A DNA stretch of 64,000 nucleotides from Paguma larvata (GCA_030068075.1 CM057826.1:73071312-73135311), one strand, 5' to 3'; positions 1-11,292 are shown, numbered from the stretch's first letter. Made by a program: numbers and translations. Notes: generated by a model from the sequence alone, not told the origin.

Positions 1-1984
1 TGGCAATTAAATTTATTAACTCAATTACCTGGGGTACCAATAAAAGCTGTAATCATGAGGCCATCTAAAAAGCATTAGCTGTTTTACTGCTAATGGGGCC
101 CTTGCCAACATGAAATGGAACCAGATGCTCTTGGTGGGTGCCGGCAGCTGTTTGGTAGCACAGAATCAAATAGGTTGGACGGTGGGTAGGGCATCTGGAT
201 GAATGACAAAAAATGCTTTGTATTTAGAGCGTCTTTATCCAAGGAATACCAGTACAGACTTTGCGACAATGAATGCATGAATCCTTACCAGGCCTTCCCT
301 GGGGAGATAGCCATAAAGATGGGATGATCATTTTATGGATGGAAAGAACTATAAGCAGGCGCACACAGAGGTATGCCGTCACGGGCCATCTGTGAGAGGC
401 TGGGCTGTAAAATCTTAGCTGAGATATGCCTCGGGTTTTCCTTCTCCTTCCCGGTTCTGCAGCTGAGGCTGCTCTAGAAGGTTTAGTGCCTACTTTAAAT
501 CTGTCAGCCTAAGTATCCAGCGAGCTGCTCTAGAGGAGGCGTCTACCCGGGACTCTGAAGTCGGAAATCACTTACTATTTTATGAACAGTTACAGGGTGA
601 TCCTTGGACTGCTAAGACATCAGGGATGGCATCCGATTATTTAGGTCCTTTGTTAGTTTACCATATACTTATTACAAATATGCTAACTCTAAACACTGGC
701 TTGGAGAAACAAGGTCAAAGAAAATAGTACTGTCCCGAACAGAGCTCTCAGGGCAGACTAAAAATACCCTTCCATTTGTGATACATCTAGGCAATCGTGA
801 TGGGTATACACAGGGACTCTCGCGTGAACAGTTAGGAGAAACTTCTTGAAAGTCATTGAAAAGGCATGTCTAAGCTAGATCAGATGGAAGAGTATGAGAC
901 AACGAGGTAAAAAGTGGAGAAAATAGACAATGTGATGTAGATGACAGAGTCTGTCAAAAGACTTAGTGGCAAAATCAGCATTTTCTATTCCAGGAACAAA
1001 AAAAAAATGGTTCAGGAAGTTAGACAATGGGAAAGAAGATGCAGAAAAGGAGAAAGGAGGAAGATGAGTTGAAGAATTATCTAAAGGACTAGATAACTAT
1101 AGGCACATGAAGATTTCAGATTTTCTGCTAAGACCAGCCAACAACACACCAAAACGTTACAAAACAGGATTTTCCCTTTTTACAGGTCATTGGGCTGGCA
1201 TGTGGGAAGTGAGTAAAATTGGAGGTAAGACTAACACGTGGCAGCTGCAGTAATCCAGAACTGATGTGATGAGAATCTGGCAGCATGCAGGCAATAGGGA
1301 AGGGATTTGAAATAAATTGCAAGTGGAATCCTTATCATTTGGCAACTATTTGGGTGTGAGTATTGAGAGATTTGAACTGAGCAGCAGTTCCTGCTAGAGT
1401 TGGTCTATTTCTGATTCTCTGTTACTCTGTGCAGCCATCGGAGTCCTGTTTGACATGCCTTGAACTACAATATTTCCCTCTGGCTCCTTGTGGCAGGCAA
1501 AAGTGGAGCTCAGATTCTGTTACCTGTATAAATTTAGGAAAGGCATTAATTTTCCATTTCTTAGAGATGGAAAGTTTCCTTTTGAAAATTATTATATACG
1601 TTAGCTTTGCAGATTGTTCAAAGAGCTTAACGAGTTGTAAAACCGATTCACAGCTTAAAGAATTTCCATTTACTCTTCCTACTTATGAATACACTGCAGT
1701 GATCACCCTGACAAGACTAGGGTGGACACAGGCAAGGACGTTGATATTTTTTAACCTCTGCTTTCCATAAAGAAGTTGCTTCTACAAGAAGCATATTGGA
1801 GTACCCATCTTGCTACTCTCATTTCAGCAGCATTGAATACTACACTAAGATTGAAATTAAGGAAAGTATATCAATCCGGAAGACAGAATGATTGATATAG
1901 TTCGCAATTCTCTGTTAATTTATTGATAATGAAGTGAAGTTGAACATTTTGAATATTTGTTGTATTGGTTATTTTCTTCAATCA
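1..1984. other. Unique intergenic sequence
   Basis: I see no recognisable repeat or gene here. Open frames are short and lack the codon character of exons. Part of 1190-1300 faintly resembles an old interspersed repeat, but too weakly to name. Confidence 0.6.
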
Positions 1985-1996
1985 TTATTTGTTTTT

Positions 1997-2182
1997 ACTT
2001 TTCTTTTAAGTTTATTTATTTTGAGAAATACGGAGACAGCGTGAGTGGGTGGGGGTCGAGGGGTGCAGAGAAAGAATCCCAAGCCAGCTTCAGGCTACCA
2101 GTGCAGAGCCTGATGCAGGGCCATGAGATCGTGACCTGAGCCAAAAGTTGGATGCTTAACCAACTGAGCCACCCAGGCACCC
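1997..2182 (-). mobile_element. CAN-SINE (tRNA-Lys type, felid-like)
   Basis: Minus-strand SINE. The complement of the head (CTGAGCCACCCAGGCACC) lies at the right end and the TTTATTTATTTT tail at the left. A 12-bp TSD, TTATTTGTTTTT, is found at 1985-1996 and 2183-2194. Internal divergence is substantial, so this is an older copy. Antisense reading gives a short SINE-derived open frame of no coding meaning. Confidence 0.93.
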
Positions 2183-2261
2183 TTATTTGTTTTTTTTGCA
2201 TTTATTTGTAGTGGTGGACACATTTACGGTGACCTCTATTTGTCATATCCTAATAAAATAT

Positions 2262-2700
2262 ACCAAAGATGATGGGATTACATTGCATTACATAAGACTC
2301 CACCTCAGCAAACTGGAGTGAAATTCTCTGTGGCATTGAAGAAGTAAGCAACCACGGTATTATGGGGCCTCTGAGAGAACCATATGCAAAGGAATGACTG
2401 GTGGTGTCTAAGAGTTAACTATGGGTGTCCCCTGGCTGACAACCAGCAAGAACATGTGGATTTATATCCTGTAACTCAATGGAACTGAATTCTATAAGAA
2501 ACAACATGAGTTTGGAATAGGACCCCAAGCTCTAGAACACAGCCAATGTGACAACTTGGGAGCACCCTGGGGAGACCCTGAGCATAGGAGCCATTTTATG
2601 CCATTTTAAACCATGAAAGCTGAGATTATGAATGTATATTGTATCAAACTGCAAAGTTTTTGGTGATTGATTATCCAGTAATGGATAACTAATAACAATT
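2262..2700 (+). mobile_element. MLT1-like LTR (ERVL-MaLR)
   Basis: The sequence follows the MLT1 consensus order in sense. It starts near GATGATGGGATTACATT, passes CATAAGACTCCACCTCAGCA, TGACAACCAGCAAGAA and GAACTGAATTCT, then GAGACCCTGAGCA, and ends near ATGGATAACTAATA. It is diverged and no internal ERV sequence follows, so it is probably an ancient solo LTR. Confidence 0.8.
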
Positions 2701-3557
2701 GTTATTTGATCAAATGTAGTTTTGTATGATTTTTCCACTGTTTTAATTATATAAAAATAGTCTGCCCATATCAATATTCTGCCAAACCATCAAATAGTCA
2801 CCTACTGGTGTGTTCAAGTTCACAACAAATGCCTGCCTGGCACTCACTAGTAAACAAAGTTAAAGAAGCCTCCATATTTTCAATTCATTCTTTCATTTAT
2901 TCATTCGTTCATTCATACTCATCTAAGAAGACTATTAACCTCTTTAACACAGACTATATTTCATCCTTTCCAGATTCTGTCAGTTTAAGTAATGCCACCA
3001 AGCCTGATCTGCCATCCTGACATTGTTGCTATGTAAAACGTTCAAGACTGTCATGACCTTTAGCATCTCAAAATGTTAATGTGATGTAACTTGGTTGGGG
3101 ATTTTGTGTTGGGTGCCGGTGTGTGTTCCAAATGGTGCCTCTACCATTTGGAGGTGGATTTCTGAAATTACTGAGGTGTTCCTGCTGTTGTTATTTCTGA
3201 TGTCATTTCTCAAGAATGACAGCATCATTTACCATCTTCTTGACTCTCATAATCTGGCACTGAGAAGCTTTGTGAACTTAACGTAGTATTATGGAGAGAG
3301 AATTTAAAGTTGCTGGTGAGAATTCCTCCCTTCTGTGCTGTTCTGGAAATTGAGTTATGATTAGAAATTTCCTATATAGGTACAATGCATTACTGAATAG
3401 AACTTCTAAGGGTGCTCCCTAACCAGAATTGTTCATAATGAAGTAAAATTGCCTGTCTCAGAGCTAGAAGAAAATAATATTTCAGATGGACACATAAACG
3501 AATACACACATTCTATAAATCTAGTAGCTTGAAAGAGATTTTGCTGAACCAATATCA
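2701..3557. other. Unique intergenic sequence
   Basis: A short (ATTC)-type low-complexity stretch lies near 2883-2918. Nothing else is recognisable. Confidence 0.5.
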
Positions 3558-4030
3558 TTAAAAGAGCCCCAAATCAATTGTGCAGCCCTCAGCACCCCAT
3601 GAAGCACTCCTGGGCCTTCTGCATTTGATGGCAATAAAACTCTGTTTGCATTTCCATGCTCATTAATGGAGGCATTCTACCATTGGGAAAGATTTAAATT
3701 TCCATAAAAATGCAATGAATCTGGAGGTGGCATAAACGTGTTTATAAGATGACAAGTTATGATCAGTGCTTCCTTCATGTGGTGGTCTCCTCTTTATTAA
3801 TCCTAGCAGGAGGTCACTGCATCAGCTGCTCATTAATCATTTCCCCTTCAGTGAAATGACTTTGAAAATGTAACAGTGCAAAACGTATCTGCCATTCCAT
3901 AACAAGCTTGCTAAATACTGGTCTTGAATGACTCAAAGCAACTAGGTATTTGGCAATGGATTTGCAACTAATTTGTGCATTTGGTATTTGCTTTCATTAA
4001 CTAGTGAATAATAAGCAGCGGGTTCCAAAA
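3558..4030. promoter_or_regulatory. Candidate conserved non-coding element / enhancer
   Basis: This block is free of recognisable repeats and unusually rich in TAAT-core motifs. GCTCATTAAT occurs twice, at 3658-3667 and 3828-3837, 170 bp apart, and there are further ATTAAC and ATTTAAAT sites. The texture resembles vertebrate developmental enhancers in gene deserts. Conservation itself cannot be seen from one sequence, so this is inference from motif density and absence of repeats. Confidence 0.35.
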
Positions 4031-4159
4031 GCTCAAGAAAAAATATAGGAATTAAAAAAATAATATATATTAATATTCAATGTGATAATATCCTCCGTAT
4101 TTCTTCCTAAAGAATGTTAAAAGTTAAAACACCTCTAATCTATTATACTAGTCATGGTA

Positions 4160-4685
4160 TGATAGGGAAAGATAGGATTCGGTAGGCAGAAAAGGAGAGG
4201 CTAGGACCTGAGGTCGCTGGGTGGGGAAAACACAAATTTTAAAACATTTCTTCTAGGAATATCTGAGCTCCAGCAAACTCCCTCAGGTGTGAAGTTCCTC
4301 TTGAGAACGTGACCAACACCACATACTCCCCTCAGGTTTCTCTCAGGACATAGACTGTCCCTCATACAATGGAAATGAGCCAATCAAAAAGGAATGAATA
4401 GGCATTTAGAGTTACCTAGCCAATAAAGGTAGAACCTGAGAAGAAACAAGAGGTAGGAAGGGACCCAAGCAAAACCCTATAAAACAAAGTCCCTTGCTGA
4501 TAGTGCGGGACATTCACCTTTGAATGCCTCCTCTCTGTAAAGACAGCTTTCATACTGTTCTTACTTTCTACTTATAATCTAATAAACTTTTGCCTGTTGC
4601 TCATTTTATTCCATGTTCACCTTTTCATTCTTCAACCTGGGGAGACAACACACCCTGGGAATTGAGGTTAAAAAATCCTGCAATA
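4160..4685 (+). mobile_element. Solo LTR, class I endogenous retrovirus
   Basis: A U3-R-U5 organisation is visible on the plus strand. The element starts with TGATAGGGAAAG. CCAAT-type boxes lie in the 4380-4425 region (GAGCCAATCAAAAAGG, AGCCAATAAAGG), a TATA-like CTATAAAAC is near 4480, and an AATAAA polyadenylation signal is near 4580. A C/T-rich U5 follows and ends near CCTGCA. No gag-pol-env sequence flanks it, so it is a solo LTR left by recombination. The exact ends and TSD are not certain. I do not recognise the family. Confidence 0.75.
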
Positions 4686-5005
4686 ATGGTTTAGTTCAGT
4701 TCAGGTGCCAAGGTTTGAATATGATAAATCTACTGCCTTTATGTGAAAAACTTCTGTGATGAATTATAATAACAGGGCAATAAATGACTACTCAGGTTTA
4801 ATCTGGATGAGGATAAATTCCAACTTAAAAGAGATTTAACACCGAAGCCAGGTGAGGAACATATTCATATAGTCTGCAAAATAATTACATACAGATTCTC
4901 AATTGTATAAATAAAGGCACAAAATAGTGTTGGAAGTATCTGGGGCAGAGTTAGTCCGGGTAAACAGATAACACTGTTAAAGCTAATTTTCAAAATGAAA
5001 ACTAA

Positions 5006-5187
5006 GGGTGCCTGGGTGGCTCAAGTGGCCCCACTCTTGACTTTGGCTCAGATCATGACCTGACGGTCATGAGATCAAGCTCTAGTGTAGAGCCTGCTTG
5101 GGTTTCTATCTCTCTCCCTCTCTGTCTCTGCTTCTCTATTTCCCTATCTCAAAGTAAAAAACAAACAAACAAATAAATATTTTGAGA
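5006..5187 (+). mobile_element. CAN-SINE, degraded
   Basis: The head GGGTGCCTGGGTGGCTCAAG is present, followed by the body (TCATGAGATCAAGCTC), a CT-rich tract and an A-rich tail at 5155-5180. The segment between the B box and the CT tract is deleted relative to other copies here. Confidence 0.88.
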
Positions 5188-5559
5188 AAAGAATCTGCAA
5201 AATGAAGTGCAAAATGGGAAAAAAATCTAAAAAATTTAAAGACAAATGCTCTTAAGTAAAAAGAATATATATAATACCCCAGTGTATAGTAATGCACTTG
5301 AGGTAAAATAGAAACTTTCAATAATTGTTTGTGTAATGGACTAGAACATAAAAAGGAGATGACATATAAATAGATTTTACTTAAACCATATTGACATATA
5401 TTTGTATCCTACCTGTCTTCTGGGGAAATGTTATTTACCCTTAGATACTGTTTATTATTATCTCACAAATCTGCACTTCATGATTTAAACATCAGGTTGA
5501 AAGCTGACTGAAGAGTCAGCTTTGTTGTGCCACATTATATCGTGGTTTCTAGGAATCAT
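5188..5559. other. Unique AT-rich sequence with a short hairpin
   Basis: No repeat is recognised. A perfect 10-bp inverted repeat with a 4-nt GAAG loop lies at 5500-5523. Confidence 0.5.
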
Positions 5560-5890
5560 TAAAAAATTCTTACATGAGCTGTTTGGTTTAGCTGTCATCC
5601 AGTGGATTTGTTACACAGAGATATGGATAAATTGATGCATTTATTATAATCGTATCTCAGTTTATGCTAGGATAGCCAATATATAATTAGAATCAGGCTA
5701 TTTTATTTGCATCTTTGCTTGTTTGACGACGTGATCATTTTGCTATTGTGCTGTCATTAAGAGTGCTACCATTATGCATTGCATGTCTCTTTGTTGCATG
5801 ACTGGAAAATAAATCTTTGGCTCCAAAGTTTAGTCCCCATTAATTCTTAATTAACATTTCATCTAAAGGCATCACTGTAAATTTAGTTAT
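5560..5890. promoter_or_regulatory. Candidate conserved non-coding element
   Basis: Repeat-free sequence dense in TAAT, ATTA and ATGCAT motifs. Examples are GATGCATTTATTATAATCG, TTATGCATTGCATG and ATTAATTCTTAATTAAC. It resembles homeobox-responsive enhancer DNA. Conservation is not demonstrable here. Confidence 0.3.
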
Positions 5891-6465
5891 AAAATTCACA
5901 TTTTTATTCATAAATAACTATAATTTGATGAAATCTTAATACTCTAGCTATGCCCAAGAAAGGTGGAAAAGGAACCTAGTTTTGACGATGACTTAGGATG
6001 TTTTTCAATTACAAGAAGAAGAATTAAGAGAACATTGACATTTATCTGGATCTAAAGTAACAGTAATAGATTTTAGACACATTTAAGGAATTAACATAAT
6101 ATTAGTTTCCATTTCCCCCCAACCAGTATTATGTAAGTCTATGAATTTTAATTTGCTAATCACTCCACTCAGAAAAGAGCAAACATCATTAACACGCAAC
6201 CATGTTCCTCATGTCTTTTTGAATTTCATGCAATAGTCAAAAGCTGCAAAAATAAAAAACTAAAAGTTTTTTAATTGTTATTACTGTCATAAAACAAAAC
6301 AAAACTTATTTCTTAAGAGCTAACATTTGTGTCACAAAGCTAAACAATTGAGTTAGATTTGAGTTAGATATGTGCATTTCAAGATATTACTATACCTAGA
6401 ACTGCAACCTACAGAAAGGATTTTTATGTTCATCTTTCTTTGATCAGGAGTATAAGTTAGAGAGG

Positions 6466-6500
<35 letters not shown>

Positions 6501-7465
6501 TTCTCTATTAAATTCCCAAAACCTTGGAAATAGATGCTTGAAAATTTGCTGTGGTGGCCAAAATGGCTAAATTTTAAAAATCTAATATATTTTCATTCTT
6601 TGTTTTGTTTTACTAAAAATCAAAGAAATCAGAAATTAAGGCTTTGAATATTATGAGGCTTTCAAATTTGAATGGAGCCTACAATGATTTTTTTCTCATA
6701 GATGACGGCATTGTTCATGCATTAGAGTAGAAGGGGCAATTAGGGGTCTAACTTGGTTCTGAGTTTTAACATCCAGTTGAATTACCAGATAAGCCTCTTT
6801 GAGTCTTCTTTCCATTAACTGGAATAAAGACCATTTCAAAATCAGTCTGTTTATTGAGGAAATCCCTGCCATGGAACTCTTAAAGTGTTAGAAGCAGAAT
6901 AAGGAGAATTCCAATCTAGGTCTCTGTCCTAAAATAAGACAAACCAACAAGCAAACAGGGGTGGGGGAAGTCTCCTGAGCACTGATGTGACCGAGGCTGT
7001 GTTATCCCTTGATTTCTCTCTCTTGGATAAATATCAGCATATATATCCAAGATATATATATATATATCATCCTCATTTGACTTCCACAGATTCAAAGAAG
7101 CTTCTACAAGATTGCATTATAGATTTAGGATGGGGACTAGAACACAAGGAATAAACTCCTAAATCTTAGTCCAAATCCCCTTTCAAAATGACATTTAAAG
7201 ATCACCTGTCTGGAGTTCTCATTTCACGCTATCGTAACACAACCTGATTGCACCATGTGTTCATGTAATACATATTTCCATTAGTTCCCTATAATCTCAT
7301 AGTTTTTATGAGAACTTATTGAACAACACTGAAAACAATGGAACACTTATCGCAGTATTTACAAAGAAGGATTTTTACTACTGAAGGTGCTAATCTAATG
7401 TCTAACAAGTTTTGTTGTTACTTGTTTTTTGAAGACCTGTTTAAAAAAAACTCTAAAACCTTGGG
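5891..7465. other. Unique AT-rich intergenic sequence
   Basis: No gene is seen. It contains the (CT)n tract at 6466-6506 and a short (TA)n at 7052-7067. Confidence 0.5.
6466..6506. repeat. (CT)n microsatellite
   Basis: 41 bp of CT dinucleotides with two TTT interruptions. It is not attached to a SINE body, unlike most CT tracts in this window. Confidence 0.95.
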
Positions 7466-7670
7466 GTTGTATGCGACTGACTCTTTTATAATCCACATAT
7501 AGGTGAGACCATATAATATTTGTCTTTCATTTAGCATAATGCCCACTAGGCAGATCCACGCTGTCAGAAGGGCCAGGCTTTCCTTCCATTTTAAGGTTGA
7601 GTAATATTCCATTGTATGTATATACCACAATTTATCCATTTATCTTTTGTTAAACATTTAAGTTGTTTGT
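7466..7670 (-). mobile_element. L1 fragment, inverted 5' part of a twin-primed insertion
   Basis: Antisense L1 ORF2 C-terminus. Translated on the minus strand it gives an HTMEYYSTLK-type motif, the usual L1 ORF2 tail region (HTMEYYSAIK in intact copies). It ends near 7670, where L1 sequence resumes in the opposite orientation. Stops and divergence show it is inactive. Confidence 0.85.
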
Positions 7671-8025
7671 GAAGAGGGGGGAGACTGGTGATGGGTAGAG
7701 AGTATGAAGTTTCAGTTGTACAAGATAAATAAGTTACAGAGATCTACTCTACAGCATAGAGCATAAAGCCAACAATATCGTATATTTAAAATTTTCTTAG
7801 GGGTAGACCCTCTGTTAAGTATTTCTACCACATAGACACAAAACTAGTAATAATTAACAGAATGGGAGGAAACTTTGGGGGTGGATGGGTATGTTTATGA
7901 CTTGGGTAGCAGTTATGGTTTCATGGTGTATCCTTATCTGCAAATTCATAGAGTCATATACATTAAATATGTACACCTTGTTATATGCTAATAAGTCTGA
8001 GTAAAGTTGTTTTAAAAAATACCCT
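7671..8025 (+). mobile_element. L1 3' UTR, sense part of the same insertion
   Basis: Starts in the G-rich 3' UTR (GAAGAGGGGGGAGACTGG) and continues through AGTTTCAGTTGTACAAGAT, then GTACACCTTGTTATATGCTA. In an uninterrupted L1 this follows directly after the sequence found inverted at 7466-7670, so the two pieces form one L1 with a 5' inversion. Confidence 0.85.
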
Positions 8026-8030
8026 CTGGT

Positions 8031-8472
8031 TGACTATGATATATTTAAGCTTCTCTGTGACTATTACTTTTGATAATCCCTTCCCAAACCAAATCTTGGT
8101 TTGACCATCTAATTTGTTTTGGCCTTTTGGATAATGGGTCATTATCGAACATGACAAAGGAAAAGATCCTTGAAAATCATTTCCCAGTTGTTGTTCCTGG
8201 GGAAGCCTGCTGCATGTTGAGAGACATATAGCCCAGTCAGCCCCGTTGCCCCTTTGAGGATTAGTCAGCCCTGCAAAGCAGTACTTTCCAAATGACCAAT
8301 ATTTGAAGGCAGATGCATGAGAAAGCATATCCAGTCCCAGAAGAAGGACCACCTAGTTGAGTCCAGGCCAAATGGATGACTCATAGAATTGTGAGCTGAA
8401 TAAACATTTGTGTTTTTTTCTGTTACTGAAAGTTGATGTGGTTTATTACGCAGAACAAAATCTAACTGATAC
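8031..8472 (+). mobile_element. MaLR LTR (ERVL-MaLR, 5' LTR)
   Basis: Starts TGACTATGAT and ends CTGATACA. It contains typical MaLR blocks: AGCCTGCTGCATGTTGAGAG, GACTCATAGAATTGTGAGCT, GAATAAACATTTGTG (polyadenylation signal) and GAAAGTTGATGTGGTTTATT. It is followed directly by the MaLR internal start, so this is the 5' LTR of an incomplete provirus. Short open frames across it are by chance. Confidence 0.85.
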
Positions 8473-9029
8473 AGAAATTGGTACCAGAAATGACACACTG
8501 CTATAAAAAGAGTATAAAACATGACATTGGCTTTGGGACCATGTTGCAGGCAGAAGAGCAAGGAAATTGTTAATGCAATCTGGAAAAGCAGGGAGAAACC
8601 TGTTAGTGAAGACTGACGAGTTTGGTGAGGAAATTGTTTTTGGAGGCTAGAAAAATGGCAGCTTATTTAGGTCTATAACAGGTGGCAAAACTGTCACCTA
8701 TAGTAGTTTGGAATCTCAAAACTGTACCTAAAACATTTTTGGTCTGATTGGAAAGATGTTGAAAACAGCTGTTAGGTATGCCCAACCACATAAAATAAGG
8801 TATTATAACAAGCAGCTGAGCTAAACAGGGAACCATTTAATATGTAAGCAGAATTTAGAGGCAAGACAGAGGAACAGGACTTATTGGGTTAGAAAACAAA
8901 CTTGGCTCTTAGTTCATTCTTTCTAGCTTATAAATGATTTTAAAAGAAAATGTAGGGGGAAAAATAAAGAAAATGCCATCTGAGGAGAATATTCAGGCAA
9001 CGGTATGGCTGTAAGAACTACCAACTTCT
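8473..9029 (+). mobile_element. MaLR internal sequence (partial)
   Basis: Begins GAAATTGGTACCAGAAATG, the conserved primer-binding/leader region of MaLR elements. It continues with CACTGCTATAAAAAGAGTA and ATTGGCTTTGGGACCATG. The similarity fades after about 8900. No 3' LTR of the same type is seen downstream. A SINE is inserted at the right edge. Confidence 0.75.
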
Positions 9030-9245
9030 CTGGGATGCCTGGGCAGCTCAGTCGGGTGAGCATCTGACTTGGGCCTGATCATGGTCAGGTCATGACCTTT
9101 TGGTTCATGAGTTCAAGCCCCACATCAAGCTCTGTGCTGACAGCTAAGACCCTGGAACCTGCTTCAGATTCTATGTCTCCCTCTCTCTCTGCCTTCCCCC
9201 ACTCGCAGTCTGTCTATCTCTCAAATGTAAACATTAAAAAAAAAA
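9030..9245 (+). mobile_element. CAN-SINE
   Basis: Head TGCCTGGGCAGCTCAGTCGG, B-box region TTCATGAGTTCAAGCCCC, CT-rich tract, A-rich tail. The imperfect TSD AAGAACTACCAACTTCT (9013-9029) reappears as AGAACCACAAACTTCT (9246-9261). Confidence 0.93.
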
Positions 9246-9309
9246 AGAACCACAAACTTCTTAAAAGTTCCAAACTAAGTCAGTGCCTACCAGATACTAT
9301 AAACTACAC

Positions 9310-9527
9310 CAGGGTTTCTCAACCTCAGTACTACTGACATTTGGGACTAGATAATTCATTGCAGGGAGTGTTTTGTGCATTGAAAGATGTTTAGAAATAT
9401 CCTTGGCCTTTACCCACTAAATGACAGAACACCACCCTCACTCCAATTGCAACAACCAAAAAATGTCTCCTGACATTTTAAAATGTCTCCTGAAGAGCAA
9501 AAGCACCCTCCACTGAGAGCAGTTGAG
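9310..9527 (+). mobile_element. MER20-like hAT (Charlie) non-autonomous transposon
   Basis: Starts CAGGGTTTCTCAACCTCAG and runs through CTACTGACATTTGGG, GTGCATTGAAAGATGTTTAG and CTTTACCCACTAAATG, then CAACCAAAAAATGTCTCC. It ends with a degraded inverted terminus near GAGAGCAGTTG. About 218 bp, the usual size of this family. The block AAATGTCTCCTGA is locally duplicated. Confidence 0.82.
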
Positions 9528-10289
9528 TCAGACAAAAGAGATTCTAATGATCTTGAAAACATTGTCCACAGAAGCCTGAAATGCCCAGAGTAGAGAGAGG
9601 CTGATCTCAAAAAGAACTGTTGGTATATTTCTGCTTGAATACAGGGGGCCTCAAGCTGCTATGTAGAAATTCCACAGATTTTTAAGGAGTTTTATTAACA
9701 AATGACCACACCAGATTAGAGAAAAATGGGAAGACACGGCTCGAGTTTCTGAAAGACTTTCAGGTCTTTCTATAAGCAAGTACCAGGCTAAGAAAGACAC
9801 TCACTGTAGGTATATATACAGCATTTTTTAATTTTTTTTTACCCTTAATGTAAAAACAGAACAACAAAAAAAACAAAAAACAAAAAAAGATGTGTCAGTA
9901 TCCAAGAGTCCAGAGAGAAAAGCCAAGAATAAGGGAAGATAATAGAATGAGGAGTAACGCCCAGGGAACAGGATGAGGCCCTCATAAAGGAAAATTCCTT
10001 GCTCCCAGTGTATAAGGGCCTTAGCAACATGTACATTTTAGGATTTCAAAAAGCTATACAGCAATAGACTGTACATACCTCTTGTTTTCCCCTTTAGGAA
10101 CTACAGAATCTTTTGTGACTATTCGTATTTCACCATGGGGTATTGGTATGAGGAGGTCACATAACTTGGCTTTTTATTGCATAGGTTTCAGGATTAAGCA
10201 TCACTATATTTTAAAAAAATCTCCATTAAATTTGATTGTAGACTTTATGGTCTTAAATTTTAAGCCTGTTTCCATGATTATGCAATGAG
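9528..10289. other. Unassigned sequence between two ERV-derived elements
   Basis: It may contain eroded MaLR internal sequence, but I cannot align it. Poly-A and poly-T runs lie near 9830-9890. Confidence 0.4.
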
Positions 10290-10850
10290 ACCTCTGTGGG
10301 TTTGGGAAAGAAAAAGATGTCCTTTTCCTTGTGAGAAAAGTGGAGTAATGGGGGTCTCAGGGCACACTGTGATAGACACCATGACACTCGCAGTTCCTTG
10401 TTTACTCACGCCTGCATCTTCCTGCCTGCAGTGGTCTCCTCTAACACTGAATCTTGAACCATCTTCATGGGCTTATTTTGGCCACTGGCACAATAGCAAG
10501 TCTACTTCATATAAACAAATAATTGAAAAAAGCTTGCCTATCGGGGCCTGCCCTCTCATGATGCTCTTTGACCCTCTACATGCCCACCTTGTAGAGACGG
10601 CTGCACTGGCCTACTGGAGGAGGAACATGTATGACCAAGTTACTCTCATGATCTCAGCTGATGAGTCAACCCCCAGAGCAGAAGCAACTCAGAAGCAGAA
10701 GTAGCAGCTAAACACAGAAGCGTGAGTGTATCCATTCAACACTGGCAGAAGAATAACTTGAATATTTACCTCCATACAAACCTTTGAGCAAAATAAGTGA
10801 TTGCTGTGTTAAGCCACTAAATTGTGGGATAATATAATCATTAAATAATG
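10290..10850 (+). mobile_element. MLT1-like LTR (ERVL-MaLR)
   Basis: Matches the MLT1 order: TTATTTTGGCCACTGGCACA, GCCTATCGGGGCCTGCCCTC, CTGCACTGGCCTACTGGAGG, then GTGTTAAGCCACTAAATTGT near the 3' end. The 139-residue open frame at 10285-10704 lies inside it, has no recognisable domain, and is most likely chance. Confidence 0.8.
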
Positions 10851-11073
10851 ATTCCTAGAGACTCTATTGCTAGTTGGAATTCACGTTAAAAATACTGTAA
10901 CAATGTGAGATTTCCACACCACTGTATTTCCTTTTTACTATTGTTAGTATAAAGCCTACCCATAGTAGGTCCTTAATACAGAGTTAGTGGAAAAAAAAAA
11001 ACAACTAATTGTAATCAGCCTCTAATTTGTTTAGATACTGGATCATGCTTTGGGCTACCAAATTGTTTTCTTT

Positions 11074-11292
11074 CTTTTTTTTTTTTTTTTAATTTTTATA
11101 ATGTTTATTTTTGAGAGAGAGAGCATGAGCAGGGTAAGGGCAGAGAGAGAGAGGCAGACGCAGAAACTGAAGCAGGCTCCAGGCTCTGAGCCGTCAGCAC
11201 AGAGCCCGACGCGGGGCTCGAACTCACAGACCGTGAGATCATGACCTCAGCTCAAGTCGGCCGCTTAACCGACTGAGCCACCCAGGCGCCCC
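11074..11292 (-). mobile_element. CAN-SINE, young, with intact Pol III boxes
   Basis: Minus-strand copy close to the family consensus. On its own strand it has the A box TGGCTCAGTCGG and a B-box region GAGTTCGAGCCCC. A perfect 16-bp TSD, CCAAATTGTTTTCTTT, is at 11058-11073 and 11293-11308. The T-run at the left is its A-tail. The retained CpGs (GCGGGGCTCG, GTCGGCCGC) also indicate recent insertion. Confidence 0.97.

Noticed and set aside
1190..1300. Faint resemblance to an old interspersed repeat (GCAGTAATCCAGAACTGATG)
   Set aside because: Too short and diverged to assign.
7981..8561. Overlapping 123- and 98-codon minus-strand frames
   Set aside because: They are antisense to a MaLR LTR and its leader. 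No retroviral or host protein similarity on that strand.
10285..10704. 139-codon open frame
   Set aside because: It lies inside an MLT1-like LTR and has no recognisable domain, so chance is the simplest explanation.
11150..11292. tRNA-like A and B boxes, suggesting a tRNA gene
   Set aside because: They belong to the tRNA-Lys-derived CAN-SINE; the sequence does not fold as an intact tRNA and has a SINE body and tail.
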